Below are positions 43,499-53,000 of a stretch of 64,000 bases of DNA, piece after piece. A program made the position numbers and the translations under genes. Origin of the DNA: an uncultured Pelagibacteraceae bacterium (GTDB lineage: Bacteria; Pseudomonadota; Alphaproteobacteria; Pelagibacterales; AG-422-B15); the NCBI GenBank assembly GCA_902570675.1, contig CACFYZ010000002.1, positions 1 through 64,000 of the forward strand, read 5' to 3'. The first letter of the stretch is position 1. The number at the start of each line of letters is the position of its first letter. The notes below the pieces were generated by a model that ran no database searches, had not been told where the DNA came from, and saw only the letters and a program-made list of their open reading frames with translations.

Positions 43499-44368
43499 AT
43501 GAGGATTATAAGCTTAACTCCAAGCGCTAGTGAAATAGTCTTTGAGCTTGGTTTAGGTTCACGTTTAGTTGGCATTAGTCATGAATGTAATTATCCAAAG
43601 GAAATTGATAAAATAGAAAAAGTGTCCAGTTCATCCATTGATCCCACTGGTTCTCAGGGTGAAATTGATCATCAGGTTCGAGAAACACTCCAGAGTAATG
43701 CGACTCTATATCAAATAAATACTGAACGGTTAAATGAGTTAAAGCCAGATTTTATTATTACTCAGGGTATTTGCGATGTCTGCTCAATTTCAAGTAATCA
43801 GATTGAAGTCGAATTAAAAGGGACATTATGTACCCTACCCGCATCTACAAAAATCATTTCTTTAAATGGTAGAACTTTTGACGGTATTTGTGATGATATT
43901 ATTACGCTTGGGAATGAGCTTCATTCAATAAACCAAGCTAAAAGTCATGTTGATCAAGCTCGAAATAAAAAAGACATTTTGCAACGTCAAACAAAATACG
44001 ATTATCCAATTCTTTGCTTAGAGTGGATTGACCCCTATTTTTCAGCTGGCCATTGGGTTCCAGAGCAAATTGAGTTAGCTGGTTTTAAATCAGCAATTGG
44101 TAAAACTGGTGATCAATCGAGAGTATTGACCGCTGATGAAATAATCGACTCTGATCCATTTGCGATTGCCCTGATTTGTTGTGGCTACAATGGTGAACAA
44201 AATTCAATTTTTTCAAAACAATTATTGAAAGATAATCGAATAAATCACCTCAAGGCATTTAAAGAAAAAAAAGTTTACTCATTTGATGCTGACTCTTATT
44301 TTAGCCGCCCTACGACAAGAATACTAGAGGGATCAAGCCAGCTTAGAAGTAGAATATTATTGAATTAA
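43499..44368 (+). CDS. cobalamin-binding (BtuF-like, COG0614-type) protein without signal peptide
   Basis: RIISLTPSASEIVFELGLGSRLVGISHECNYP, FIITQGICDVCSIS; starts directly with the mature domain. Confidence 0.8.
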   Translation: MRIISLTPSASEIVFELGLGSRLVGISHECNYPKEIDKIEKVSSSSIDPTGSQGEIDHQVRETLQSNATLYQINTERLNELKPDFIITQGICDVCSISSNQIEVELKGTLCTLPASTKIISLNGRTFDGICDDIITLGNELHSINQAKSHVDQARNKKDILQRQTKYDYPILCLEWIDPYFSAGHWVPEQIELAGFKSAIGKTGDQSRVLTADEIIDSDPFAIALICCGYNGEQNSIFSKQLLKDNRINHLKAFKEKKVYSFDADSYFSRPTTRILEGSSQLRSRILLN

Positions 44369-44785
44369 CTATTGATAAATTTTATCAGACAATCCAAGAA
44401 TTAAGATGATTGATGCTATTAAAGTAAATGTATTAACCGCTAAGTCTGTCACTGAATTTTTAGCACCTTTGTCTTGGTCTATTTTTTTAAGATAAAACGT
44501 CGTGTCGTAAATAGAGAGAATAACGAAGTTTATAAATATTAAATTATAATAAACCCAAGCTCCTTCAGGTCCGTTGGGTCTAAAAATTAAGTAAATACCA
44601 ATCAGGAAAAAAGGAGCCACAAAGGTTCCAAGAACACGCACCATATACACACTGCTTTGGTCCATATTAAATTCCTTAGCCATACCTTCAGGTGCAAAAA
44701 GGGCTCTAAAGGTATAGATGCCAAATAGTGCCGTCATGATAATATGAAGTATAAATAAATAGATGTTGCCAAAATTTTCAATCAT
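44369..44785 (-). CDS. membrane protein of unknown function
   Basis: 138 aa, about four hydrophobic segments; abuts the BtuF-like gene with no gap. Confidence 0.6.
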   Translation of the reverse strand: MIENFGNIYLFILHIIMTALFGIYTFRALFAPEGMAKEFNMDQSSVYMVRVLGTFVAPFFLIGIYLIFRPNGPEGAWVYYNLIFINFVILSIYDTTFYLKKIDQDKGAKNSVTDLAVNTFTLIASIILILGLSDKIYQ

Positions 44786-44820
44786 TATATCAGCTTCTTA
44801 GATTCGTCTAAAAAAATCAA

Positions 44821-44898
44821 TGGCGGGAGTGACGGGACTCGAACCCGCGACCTCCTGCGTGACAGGCAGGCGCTCTAACCAGACTGAGCTACACCCCC
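44821..44898 (-). tRNA. tRNA-Asp(GTC)
   Basis: Reverse complement GGGGGTGTAGCTCAGTCTGGTTAGAGCGCCTGCCTGTCACGCAGGAGGTCGCGGGTTCGAGTCCCGTCACTCCCGCCA; anticodon GTC, encoded CCA. Confidence 0.95.
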
Positions 44899-44930
44899 AC
44901 AAATATTTTGTCATTCCATCTCGTGGGAAA

Positions 44931-45006
44931 TGGTGGGCGATGACAGGTTCGAACTGCCGACATTCACGGTGTAAACGTGACGCTCTTCCAGCTGAGCTAA
45001 TCGCCC
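44931..45006 (-). tRNA. tRNA-Val(TAC)
   Basis: Reverse complement GGGCGATTAGCTCAGCTGGAAGAGCGTCACGTTTACACCGTGAATGTCGGCAGTTCGAACCTGTCATCGCCCACCA; anticodon TAC. Confidence 0.95.
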
Positions 45007-45050
45007 GGAAAAGTTGTAATATATCCATTTTAGTTGAGTTTCACAGTAAA

Positions 45051-45084
45051 AAAAACCCGATCGTTTTAATCCGATCGGGTTTTT
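45051..45084. terminator. bidirectional intrinsic terminator
   Basis: Perfect 13-bp inverted repeat aaaaacccgatcg-(ttttaatc)-cgatcgggttttt between hupB and tRNA-Val, A/T tract on both flanks. Confidence 0.85.
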
Positions 45085-45110
45085 AAAATAAATTTCGCTA
45101 GTGGCAGAAA

Positions 45111-45410
45111 TTACATTTCCATGCCCCCACCACCTGCGTTATTAACAGCTTCTTTCAAACCTTTACCAGCAGTAAACTTCGGTCTTGTTGACTGCGGTAT
45201 TTGAATGACTTCATTCGTACGCGGATTTCGTCCTTGTGATGCCTTTCTGATTGAGGTTTTAAATGTGCCAAAGCCTACTAATCTCACTTCGCCCCGAGCT
45301 TTAAGAGTGTCAGTGATTTGATCAAAAACGGCATTTACAGCCTTTTCTGAGTCTGATTTTTGCATTCCTGTAACTTCGGCTACTTTTGCTATTAAGTCTT
45401 GTTTATTCAT
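45111..45410 (-). CDS. hupB: DNA-binding protein HU (track ORF extends to 45479; MNKQDLIAKV start preferred)
   Basis: MNKQDLIAKVAEVTGMQKSDSEKAVNAVFD, GFGTFKTSIRKASQGRNPRTNEVIQIPQSTRPKFTAGKGLKEAV. Confidence 0.96.
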   Translation of the reverse strand: MNKQDLIAKVAEVTGMQKSDSEKAVNAVFDQITDTLKARGEVRLVGFGTFKTSIRKASQGRNPRTNEVIQIPQSTRPKFTAGKGLKEAVNNAGGGGMEM

Positions 45411-45546
45411 AATCCCCCCCTTTTCTAGGGTTTTGATTCGTAATATAACTATGAGATCTGAACCGATAAATATAGTCAAGAAAAAGGCTTGGAAAACTGC
45501 TAAAAACGAAAAAATATTGTTAAAAATAAAGAAAATATGATCTGAA

Positions 45547-47955
45547 TCAGTGAGTTATAGGATTGTCTGCATCTACTTCAGCATCTTCTTCCTTTAAATC
45601 TCCAGATGACTTTACTGTTTCATCCTCATCCCATTCAATCGGCAACAATGGCTTTGTTAGAGCGATCTTTAATACCTCGTCTACATTATCAACGAATATT
45701 AATTCAAGGCCATTTTTTACGTTATCAGGAATTTCAGCCATATCTTTTTCGTTTTCTTTTGGAACAATTACTGTTTTTGTGCCTGCCCTTAAGGCAGCTA
45801 ATAATTTTTCCTTTAATCCACCAATACCCAGTGCTTTCCCTCTGAGGGTAACTTCACCCGTCATTGCAATATCTTTCCTCACTGGAATTCCTGTCAGTAC
45901 TGATACGATTGAAGTAACCATGCCTAAGCCTGCTGACGGACCATCTTTAGGTATTGCCCCTTCGGGGACGTGTATATGGATATCTCTCATTGGGAAAATC
46001 GTTGGTTTAATTCCAAAATCAATACATCTAGATCTCACGTATGATTTTGCAGCTTGAATTGACTCTTTCATCACATCACCTAATTTACCAGTAATCGTCA
46101 TTCTTCCTTTACCCGGCATTATAACTGACTCAATTGGTAATATATCTCCGCCAACCTCAGTCCATGCAAGGCCAGTAACTATTCCCACTTGGTCATCGTT
46201 GTCGATTTCACCAAACTTGAATTTCCTTACTCCAGCAAAGTCGTGTAAGTTATTTTCGTCAATTGTGATCGATTTAATTTCGCCTGCCACAATCTTTTTG
46301 ACCGTTTTGCGTGCTAGGTTTGATAATTCTCTCTCAAGACTTCTAACTCCAGCTTCTCTTGTGTAGTATCGGATTAAACCCAGAATAGCTGTATCATGAA
46401 TTGTTAATTCTTCTTTATTAAGTCCATGTTTCTCAAGCATTTGTGGTGCAAGATGCTGTTTAACAATTTCGACTTTCTCATCTTCTGTATAGCCAGCAAT
46501 GCGAATAATTTCCATTCTATCAAGAAGCGCTGGGGGCATTCTTAATGTATTTGCTGTTGTAATAAACATTGTGTCAGACAAATCATAATCAACCTCCAAA
46601 TAATGATCGTTAAAAGAGTTGTTCTGTTCTGGATCAAGAACTTCAAGTAACGCCGAAGATGGATCACCTCGATAGTCTGCGCCTAACTTATCAATCTCAT
46701 CTAACAAAAATAATGGGTTAGATGAACCTGCTTTTTTCATCATTTGTAAAACCTTACCTGGCAGTGAACCAATATACGTTCGTCGATGTCCTCTGATTTC
46801 AGCTTCATCACGGACGCCTCCCAATGACATTCTCACAAATTTTCTTCCCGTAGCTCGTGCAATTGATTTACCAAGGGATGTTTTGCCTACGCCCGGAGCA
46901 CCCACAAGACATAGGATTGGCCCTTTCATTTTTTTTATTCTTTGTTGTACCGCTAAATACTCAAGAATTCTCTCTTTCACTTTCTCTAATCCATAGTGAT
47001 CTTCATTTAAAACTTTCTCTGCAAAGTTAATATCTCTTTTAACCTTTGTTTTTTTACCCCATGGAATTGTTAGGACCCAATCAAGGTAATTGCGTATCAC
47101 GCTTGATTCAGCAGACATTGGACTCATTGATCTTAATTTTTTTATTTCTGCATAACATTTCTCTTTTGCTTCTTTTGATAATTTTGTATTTTCAATTTTT
47201 TCTTCATATTCTTGAACATCGTCCTTGCCATCTTCGCCTTCGCCAAGTTCTTTTTGAATAGCCTTCATTTGCTCGTTTAAATAATATTCTCTTTGTGTTT
47301 TTTCCATTTGGTTTTTAACACGACCTCTAATTTTTTTCTCAACTTGCATCACATCAAGTTCAGCTTGAATAAAACTCATAATCTTATCGAAACGTTTTGT
47401 TAAATCCATCGCTTCTAGAATTTCTTGTTTGTCAGATAGCTTAATAGATAAATGAGACGCTATGGTATCACTGAGCTTTGATAGATCATCAATCTCATTT
47501 ATAGTACCCAATACTTCAGGGGGGATTTTTTTATTAAGATTTACATACTTATCAAATAATTCAGTGATTGATTTTGATAGTGCTCTTAATTTTTTATCTG
47601 TTGAGTCTACATTTTCTTCAATTAAATCGATATTCGACTCTAAATGCGTATTCATGTCTGTAAACATGTTGATGGATGCTCTTTGCATTCCTTCAACCAA
47701 AACTTTTACTGTGCCGTCAGGTAATTTTAACAGCTGCAGTACATTTGCTACTGTTCCAAAGTCAAACAGATCATCTTTTTTAGGATCATCAACTGCTGCT
47801 CTCTTTTGAGTAATCAACATTATTCTTTTGTCACCCGCCATGACTTTTTCAAGAGCTTTGACAGATTTATCTCTACCTACAAATAGGGGTACGACCATGT
47901 GAGGAAACACAACAATGTCTCTAAGAGGCAATACTGGGATATTTTTTTCAACCAT
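45547..47955 (-). CDS. lon: ATP-dependent protease La
   Basis: LCLVGAPGVGKTSLGKSIARATGRKFVRMSLGG, PKDGPSAGLGMVTSIVS. Confidence 0.97.
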   Translation of the reverse strand: MVEKNIPVLPLRDIVVFPHMVVPLFVGRDKSVKALEKVMAGDKRIMLITQKRAAVDDPKKDDLFDFGTVANVLQLLKLPDGTVKVLVEGMQRASINMFTDMNTHLESNIDLIEENVDSTDKKLRALSKSITELFDKYVNLNKKIPPEVLGTINEIDDLSKLSDTIASHLSIKLSDKQEILEAMDLTKRFDKIMSFIQAELDVMQVEKKIRGRVKNQMEKTQREYYLNEQMKAIQKELGEGEDGKDDVQEYEEKIENTKLSKEAKEKCYAEIKKLRSMSPMSAESSVIRNYLDWVLTIPWGKKTKVKRDINFAEKVLNEDHYGLEKVKERILEYLAVQQRIKKMKGPILCLVGAPGVGKTSLGKSIARATGRKFVRMSLGGVRDEAEIRGHRRTYIGSLPGKVLQMMKKAGSSNPLFLLDEIDKLGADYRGDPSSALLEVLDPEQNNSFNDHYLEVDYDLSDTMFITTANTLRMPPALLDRMEIIRIAGYTEDEKVEIVKQHLAPQMLEKHGLNKEELTIHDTAILGLIRYYTREAGVRSLERELSNLARKTVKKIVAGEIKSITIDENNLHDFAGVRKFKFGEIDNDDQVGIVTGLAWTEVGGDILPIESVIMPGKGRMTITGKLGDVMKESIQAAKSYVRSRCIDFGIKPTIFPMRDIHIHVPEGAIPKDGPSAGLGMVTSIVSVLTGIPVRKDIAMTGEVTLRGKALGIGGLKEKLLAALRAGTKTVIVPKENEKDMAEIPDNVKNGLELIFVDNVDEVLKIALTKPLLPIEWDEDETVKSSGDLKEEDAEVDADNPITH

Positions 47956-48088
47956 TAAATAAATGACTCAAATATGTTTACATTCGATAAGAAAATTAAT
48001 GTTATCTTAAGTAAAGTTAATAATTCCTATCACATATCTTAAATGTGCATAAAATTGACATTTTCAAGAATATAAACGATTGAGAAGG

Positions 48089-49357
48089 CTAAGCGCTTGT
48101 TTCTGAAGCCTTTTTACTGTCCGAATATGTGTAAAGTGGTCGTGCTCTGCCCTCAGCGACCTCAGCATTGATAACCACTTCCTCAACCCCTTCAAGAGAT
48201 GGCAGTTCAAACATTGTATCTAATAGTATATTTTCAAGAATCGACCTTAGACCTCTGGCGCCTGTTTTTCTCTCAATTGCTTTGTTAGCAATAACTCCCA
48301 AGGCGTCATTAGATAGAATTAACTTGACGTCTTCCATCTTGAAAAGAGTTTGATATTGCTTCACTAGTGCATTTTTTGGCTCCTGCAGAATTTTTACAAG
48401 TGACTCTTCATCAAGATCGGTTAATGTCGTCACAATAGGCAGTCGGCCCACAAACTCAGGTATCAATCCATAATTTAACAAATCCTCTGGTTCTAAATTC
48501 ATTAAACTAGTTCCTAAAGTTTTTTCCTCGTGACTCTTAACATTTGCTTGAAAACCAATGCCTGTACCTTTTGATCTTTTATTAATTATTTTATCTAAGC
48601 CAGAAAAGGCTCCGCCACAAATAAATAAAATATTTGTTGTATCGACTTGCAAGAACTCTTGTTGTGGATGTTTTCTCCCACCTTGTGGAGGAACACTTGC
48701 AACTGTTCCTTCCATTATTTTTAACAAGGCCTGTTGAACACCCTCACCAGAAACATCTCTTGTAATGGATGGGTTTTCAGATTTTCTACTGACTTTATCT
48801 ATTTCGTCAATGTAGACAATACCACGTTGGGCTCTTTCGACATTATAGTCAGAGGCTTGTAATAATTTTAAGATTATATTTTCTACATCCTCTCCAACAT
48901 AACCCGCTTCAGTCAATGTTGTTGCATCGGCCATTGTAAACGGTACATCCAATATGCGCGCCAGTGTCTGAGCCAATAATGTCTTTCCACATCCAGTGGG
49001 GCCAATAAGCAAAATATTTGATTTTGAAAGTTCAACATCAGATTTAAAAGAAGAGTGCTCTATTCGTTTGTAATGATTATGCACAGCCACAGAAAGATTA
49101 TATTTTGCGTCTTTCTGGCCAATAACAAAATCATCTAATGTTGCACAAATCTCTTTTGGTGTTGGTATTCTACTACTAGACTTGGCCTTAGTTTCTTTGT
49201 TTTCTTCCTGAATGATGTCATTACATAATTCAACACATTCATCACAGATAAATACAGTAGGACCTGCAATAAGCTTTTTTACTTCATGCTGACTCTTTCC
49301 ACAAAAAGAACAATATAGCGTATTTTTATTTTTATTATCGTTACTACTTTCACTCAT
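48089..49357 (-). CDS. clpX: ClpX ATP-dependent protease ATP-binding subunit
   Basis: Zinc finger [46 protein letters not shown]. Confidence 0.97.
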   Translation of the reverse strand: MSESSNDNKNKNTLYCSFCGKSQHEVKKLIAGPTVFICDECVELCNDIIQEENKETKAKSSSRIPTPKEICATLDDFVIGQKDAKYNLSVAVHNHYKRIEHSSFKSDVELSKSNILLIGPTGCGKTLLAQTLARILDVPFTMADATTLTEAGYVGEDVENIILKLLQASDYNVERAQRGIVYIDEIDKVSRKSENPSITRDVSGEGVQQALLKIMEGTVASVPPQGGRKHPQQEFLQVDTTNILFICGGAFSGLDKIINKRSKGTGIGFQANVKSHEEKTLGTSLMNLEPEDLLNYGLIPEFVGRLPIVTTLTDLDEESLVKILQEPKNALVKQYQTLFKMEDVKLILSNDALGVIANKAIERKTGARGLRSILENILLDTMFELPSLEGVEEVVINAEVAEGRARPLYTYSDSKKASETSA

Positions 49358-49478
49358 AAATATTATTTCGAATCAATAATTTACTAGGAAAACATTTTAA
49401 TGATTAAAAAACAAATGATTTTGAAAAAATTGTAAAAAAAAGTGTTTATAAACAGTGGATTAAAGAGATTATTTGACG

Positions 49479-50102
49479 CTATTTCTCAGTTTTTGGGGGA
49501 ATTCTTTTATCTTGAATACTATCAATAATACCAAATTTCTTAGCTTCATCAGGTGACATAAAGTTGTCCCGATCAAGTGCTTCTTCAATTGCCTCAACTG
49601 TCTGACCGGTGTGTTTAGCATAAATCTTATTTAAGTTAGACTTCATTGCTAAGACTTCTTTCGCATGTATTTCTATATCTGTAGCTTGACCTTTAAAGCC
49701 CGCAGAAGGCTGGTGGACCATTATACGGCTATTAGGAAGCGCAAATCTTTTCCCTTGTTCACCTGCAGCTAGCAAAAATGATCCCATAGATGCTGCCTGA
49801 CCAAAACATAGCGTTGAAACTGGAGATTGAATAAATTGCATTGTATCATAAATTGCTAAACCATCGGTAACAACCCCGCCTGGGGAATTTATATATAAAG
49901 AAATTTCTTTCTCAGGATTTTCAGATTCCAGAAATAAAAGCTGAGCTGAAACCAGTGACGCCATGTGATCATTTACAGGTCCTACAAGAAAGATAATTCT
50001 TTCTTTAAGAAGTCTTGAATATATATCAAACGCTCTTTCCCCTCTTCCAGTTTGTTCAACAACCATGGGAACAAGTTGATCGAATATTTTGTCTGCATCC
50101 AT
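49479..50102 (-). CDS. clpP: ClpP protease proteolytic subunit
   Basis: [45 protein letters not shown]. Confidence 0.97.
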   Translation of the reverse strand: MDADKIFDQLVPMVVEQTGRGERAFDIYSRLLKERIIFLVGPVNDHMASLVSAQLLFLESENPEKEISLYINSPGGVVTDGLAIYDTMQFIQSPVSTLCFGQAASMGSFLLAAGEQGKRFALPNSRIMVHQPSAGFKGQATDIEIHAKEVLAMKSNLNKIYAKHTGQTVEAIEEALDRDNFMSPDEAKKFGIIDSIQDKRIPPKTEK

Positions 50103-50107
50103 AAATT

Positions 50108-51520
50108 TTACTTAGCTTTTTTCTTTACAGTCTTCTTTTTAACACTTTTCTTTTTTGTCGGTTTTTTTTCTGGCTGGTTTAAATTATTATAAAGTTTTAT
50201 AAACGAATCAACGTCAACCTCATTTTTTTTCAATTTAACCTTAGTTAAAATAAAGTCTACAATTTTATTTTCATAAATAGGCGCCTGCAATTGCATAGAT
50301 GCTTCCTGATTATTTTTATAATAATCAATTACTTTTTGTTCCTGTCCTTTAAAATTGCTGGCGTACTCAAATAATGCTTTATTCATCTCTTCCGGTGTTA
50401 CTGTGATATTGTGAGCTTTGCCAACTTCTTGCAAAATAAGTCCAAGTTCAATTCTATTTTTTGCATCTTCTCTGAACTTTTTTTCGTTATCTGCTGTGAG
50501 TTTATTATCCTTAATTTCTTTTTGATGATCTATTGAAGATGGATTTTGTGATCTTAGGTAGTTCTCCTTTAAATTATTAAACTCAGCCTCAATTAAATCA
50601 GCCGGTAAATCAAAGGTGTGTGTTTCTTGTAATTTTTCAAATAAATTCTTTTTATCAAGATTTTTAGTAAGATCATTATATTCACTCTGCATTTGCGCCT
50701 CTACCTTTGACTTTAGATCTTTAAGGTCAGATGCTCCCATGGTTTTAGCAAAATCATCGCTTACTTTTGCTTCTTCGGGTGAACTGATTTTTTTAATGAT
50801 GCACTCAAAAATAGCTTCGGCATTTTGAAGTTCTTTTGCTGAATAATCTTTTGGAAATTGTACCTTTACTTTTTTATTATCTCCTTTTTTTGTTCCAATT
50901 AGACCTTCTTCAAGGTCTTTCAGGTACCGTCCTGATCCAATAATTATTGTTTGACTCTCTGCTTTGCCACCATCAAAGTTTTTTCCGTCTATTGTTCCTT
51001 CATAATCAAGTAACACAGAGTCATCATTTTTAGCCTTGTAGTCATCTTTTTGTTCTTTGTAGGTTCTTTGGGACTTAGCAATTAAATCAATTCTTTTATC
51101 AACTTCTTTTTTATCAAGCTTAACTGATATGGAGCTAATTTCGATTTTTTCAAAATTAGCTAATTTAATATCTGGAAATATTTCAAATTCAATTTCAAAT
51201 AATTTATCTTCATCTTGTTTAACATCTTTTTCATTTTTAAAATTAACTTTTGGTTGTGATACCGGTCTGTGATTATTATCTTGGATAATTTTTGATACTT
51301 TCTGCTGTATTAAGGCATTAATGACTTCACTGTTTATTGCCTCACCATGTTTTTGCAAAATAATATTATTTGGAACTTTCCCAGGGCGAAATCCATCAAT
51401 TTTAATTGTTTTTTTTACTTCATTGATTTTTAAATCTATACTGTCAGCAAACTCTTTTGCCTCAACTATGAATTCATAAGCCCTTTTTAAACCTTTATTT
51501 GTAATTTCTTTATATTCCAT
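50108..51520 (-). CDS. tig: trigger factor
   Basis: [40 protein letters not shown]-like domain; Lys-rich C-terminal tail. Confidence 0.94.
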   Translation of the reverse strand: MEYKEITNKGLKRAYEFIVEAKEFADSIDLKINEVKKTIKIDGFRPGKVPNNIILQKHGEAINSEVINALIQQKVSKIIQDNNHRPVSQPKVNFKNEKDVKQDEDKLFEIEFEIFPDIKLANFEKIEISSISVKLDKKEVDKRIDLIAKSQRTYKEQKDDYKAKNDDSVLLDYEGTIDGKNFDGGKAESQTIIIGSGRYLKDLEEGLIGTKKGDNKKVKVQFPKDYSAKELQNAEAIFECIIKKISSPEEAKVSDDFAKTMGASDLKDLKSKVEAQMQSEYNDLTKNLDKKNLFEKLQETHTFDLPADLIEAEFNNLKENYLRSQNPSSIDHQKEIKDNKLTADNEKKFREDAKNRIELGLILQEVGKAHNITVTPEEMNKALFEYASNFKGQEQKVIDYYKNNQEASMQLQAPIYENKIVDFILTKVKLKKNEVDVDSFIKLYNNLNQPEKKPTKKKSVKKKTVKKKAK

Positions 51521-51527
51521 AACATTT

Positions 51528-51612
51528 TGGTGCGGATAGAGGGACTCGAACCCCCATGAGTTGCCTCACTGGTACCTAAAACCAGCGTGTCTACCGATTC
51601 CACCATATCCGC
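51528..51612 (-). tRNA. tRNA-Leu(TAG)
   Basis: Reverse complement GCGGATATGGTGGAATCGGTAGACACGCTGGTTTTAGGTACCAGTGAGGCAACTCATGGGGGTTCGAGTCCCTCTATCCGCACCA; anticodon TAG, class II variable arm, encoded CCA. Confidence 0.95.
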
Positions 51613-51696
51613 GATTAATAGAAAATGCAAAATAGACTATTTTTTAGATGTTTACAGTAAAATATTTAAATTTGATGCTATAGTTTATCTGAAATT

Positions 51697-52635
51697 ATGA
51701 AAAATATTGTTTTTCTTGATAGTTCAACTTTTCCAAAAAATATCTTATTCCCTAAACTTGATTTCAACCACTATTGGAAAAGCTACAAATTTACAAGTAT
51801 CTCAGATGTAAAAAAAAGAATTAAAAAAGCAAATATTATTATTACTAATAAAGTTGAATTAAATAAATATAATTTATGTACTGCAAAGAATTTAGAGCTT
51901 ATTGCTATTACAGCCACAGGTACAAATATAATTGATTTAGATTACTGTAAAAAGCACAATATATCAGTATGCAATCTAAGAAACTATGCCTCTGTTTCAG
52001 TTTCAGAACATGTTTTAACTTTAATGCTTACGTTATCTAAAAATATCAAAGGTCTTGAAAAAGATATAAGTAAAAAATTATGGCAACAAAGAAAAGTATT
52101 TGCATTATTAAGTAGAAAAATTAACGATTTGCATGGCAAAACACTTGGGATTATTGGCAAAGGCTCAATAGGCTTAAAAGTTGGAAAGTTAGCAAGAGCT
52201 TTTGGTATGAAGGTTAAATATTTTTCAGTTCGTAAATATACAAATACACAATTTATAAAATTTATTACCTCGGCTGATTACTTATCAGTCCATTGTCCTC
52301 TAAATAAAGATACAAAAAATTTAATTACCTTAAAGGAATTGAAACTTATGAAAAAAAATTTAATTCTTATTAATACTGCTAGAGGTGGAATTGTTAACGA
52401 GAAAGATTTAGTAAAAGCGTTAAAGAAAAATATTATTGCAGGTGCGGGTATTGATGTTGCGACTAAAGAGCCTCCTAATTCTTCTCATGCTTACTATACC
52501 ATTTTGAATCAATCAAATTTTATTTGGACGCCTCATACGGCTTGGGCCTCAGAGGAAACTCTTCAGGAAGCCATTAATCAATTAATTGCGAACATAAATT
52601 CTTTTTATAAAGGAAAAAAAAGGAATATTGTCTAA
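51697..52635 (+). CDS. D-2-hydroxyacid dehydrogenase (glycerate dehydrogenase/hydroxypyruvate reductase-like)
   Basis: GKTLGIIGKGSIGLKVGKLARAFGMKV, LILINTARGGIVNEKDLVKAL, TPHTAWAS. Confidence 0.9.
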   Translation: MKNIVFLDSSTFPKNILFPKLDFNHYWKSYKFTSISDVKKRIKKANIIITNKVELNKYNLCTAKNLELIAITATGTNIIDLDYCKKHNISVCNLRNYASVSVSEHVLTLMLTLSKNIKGLEKDISKKLWQQRKVFALLSRKINDLHGKTLGIIGKGSIGLKVGKLARAFGMKVKYFSVRKYTNTQFIKFITSADYLSVHCPLNKDTKNLITLKELKLMKKNLILINTARGGIVNEKDLVKALKKNIIAGAGIDVATKEPPNSSHAYYTILNQSNFIWTPHTAWASEETLQEAINQLIANINSFYKGKKRNIV

Positions 52636-52766
52636 GATTTTTTCAATCCAGCACATTTTTTTGAACAGTAAATAACCCTATCCCAATTTAATTTCCATTT
52701 TTTTCTCCAATTAAACGGACGATTACATACAGGGCAAATTTTAGATGGTAAGTTTTCTTTTTTCAT
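52632..52766 (-). CDS. DUF2256 family small zinc-ribbon-like protein (44 aa; absent from ORF track)
   Basis: Reverse-strand translation MKKENLPSKICPVCNRPFNWRKKWKLNWDRVIYCSKKCAGLKKS*: CPVC-RPF-WRKKW-W-V-YCS-KC. Confidence 0.88.
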   Translation of the reverse strand: MKKENLPSKICPVCNRPFNWRKKWKLNWDRVIYCSKKCAGLKKS

Positions 52767-52781
52767 GATGTATTAATTAAT

Positions 52782-53000
52782 ATGAAATTATTTCAAGTCC
52801 ATACAGGCTTCTATGACCCTAATATATCTGACGGGTTTTATGAAGGGCACACAAATATATTTGTTTGTGCAAAAGACGAAGAAGATGCTCGTAAAATAGT
52901 TAAAGAAAAGAAGGAGTATAAAATGTTAAAAATGCACATAGATGGTATTCAAGAAATCAGTGTTGTAGATGGCTATAAGGTAGAACTTGCGAAAATTTAG
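52782..53000 (+). CDS. DUF1543-like small protein
   Basis: 72 aa, EGHTNIFVCAKDEEDARKIVKEK...MHIDGIQEISVVDGYKVEL. Confidence 0.65.
   Translation: MKLFQVHTGFYDPNISDGFYEGHTNIFVCAKDEEDARKIVKEKKEYKMLKMHIDGIQEISVVDGYKVELAKI

Noticed and set aside
44798-45086. ORFs spanning the tRNA-Asp/tRNA-Val region on both strands
   Set aside because: They translate tRNA genes (GVTGLEPATSCVTGRRSNQ-type artefacts), a well-known false annotation.
45563-46057. 164-aa plus-strand ORF opposite lon
   Set aside because: Longest antisense ORF here, but Ser/Phe-rich, no recognisable domain and fully overlaps conserved lon sequence.
48040-48075. CTTGAAAA ... CATTTA as a heat-shock promoter for lon (minus strand)
   Set aside because: Spacing and -10 deviate from RpoH consensus; AT-rich background makes weak matches likely.
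50108-50175. Lys-rich tail of trigger factor ([15 protein letters not shown]) as a novel domain
   Set aside because: Low-complexity basic tails are common in AT-rich alphaproteobacterial proteins; also seen at the ParE N-terminus here.
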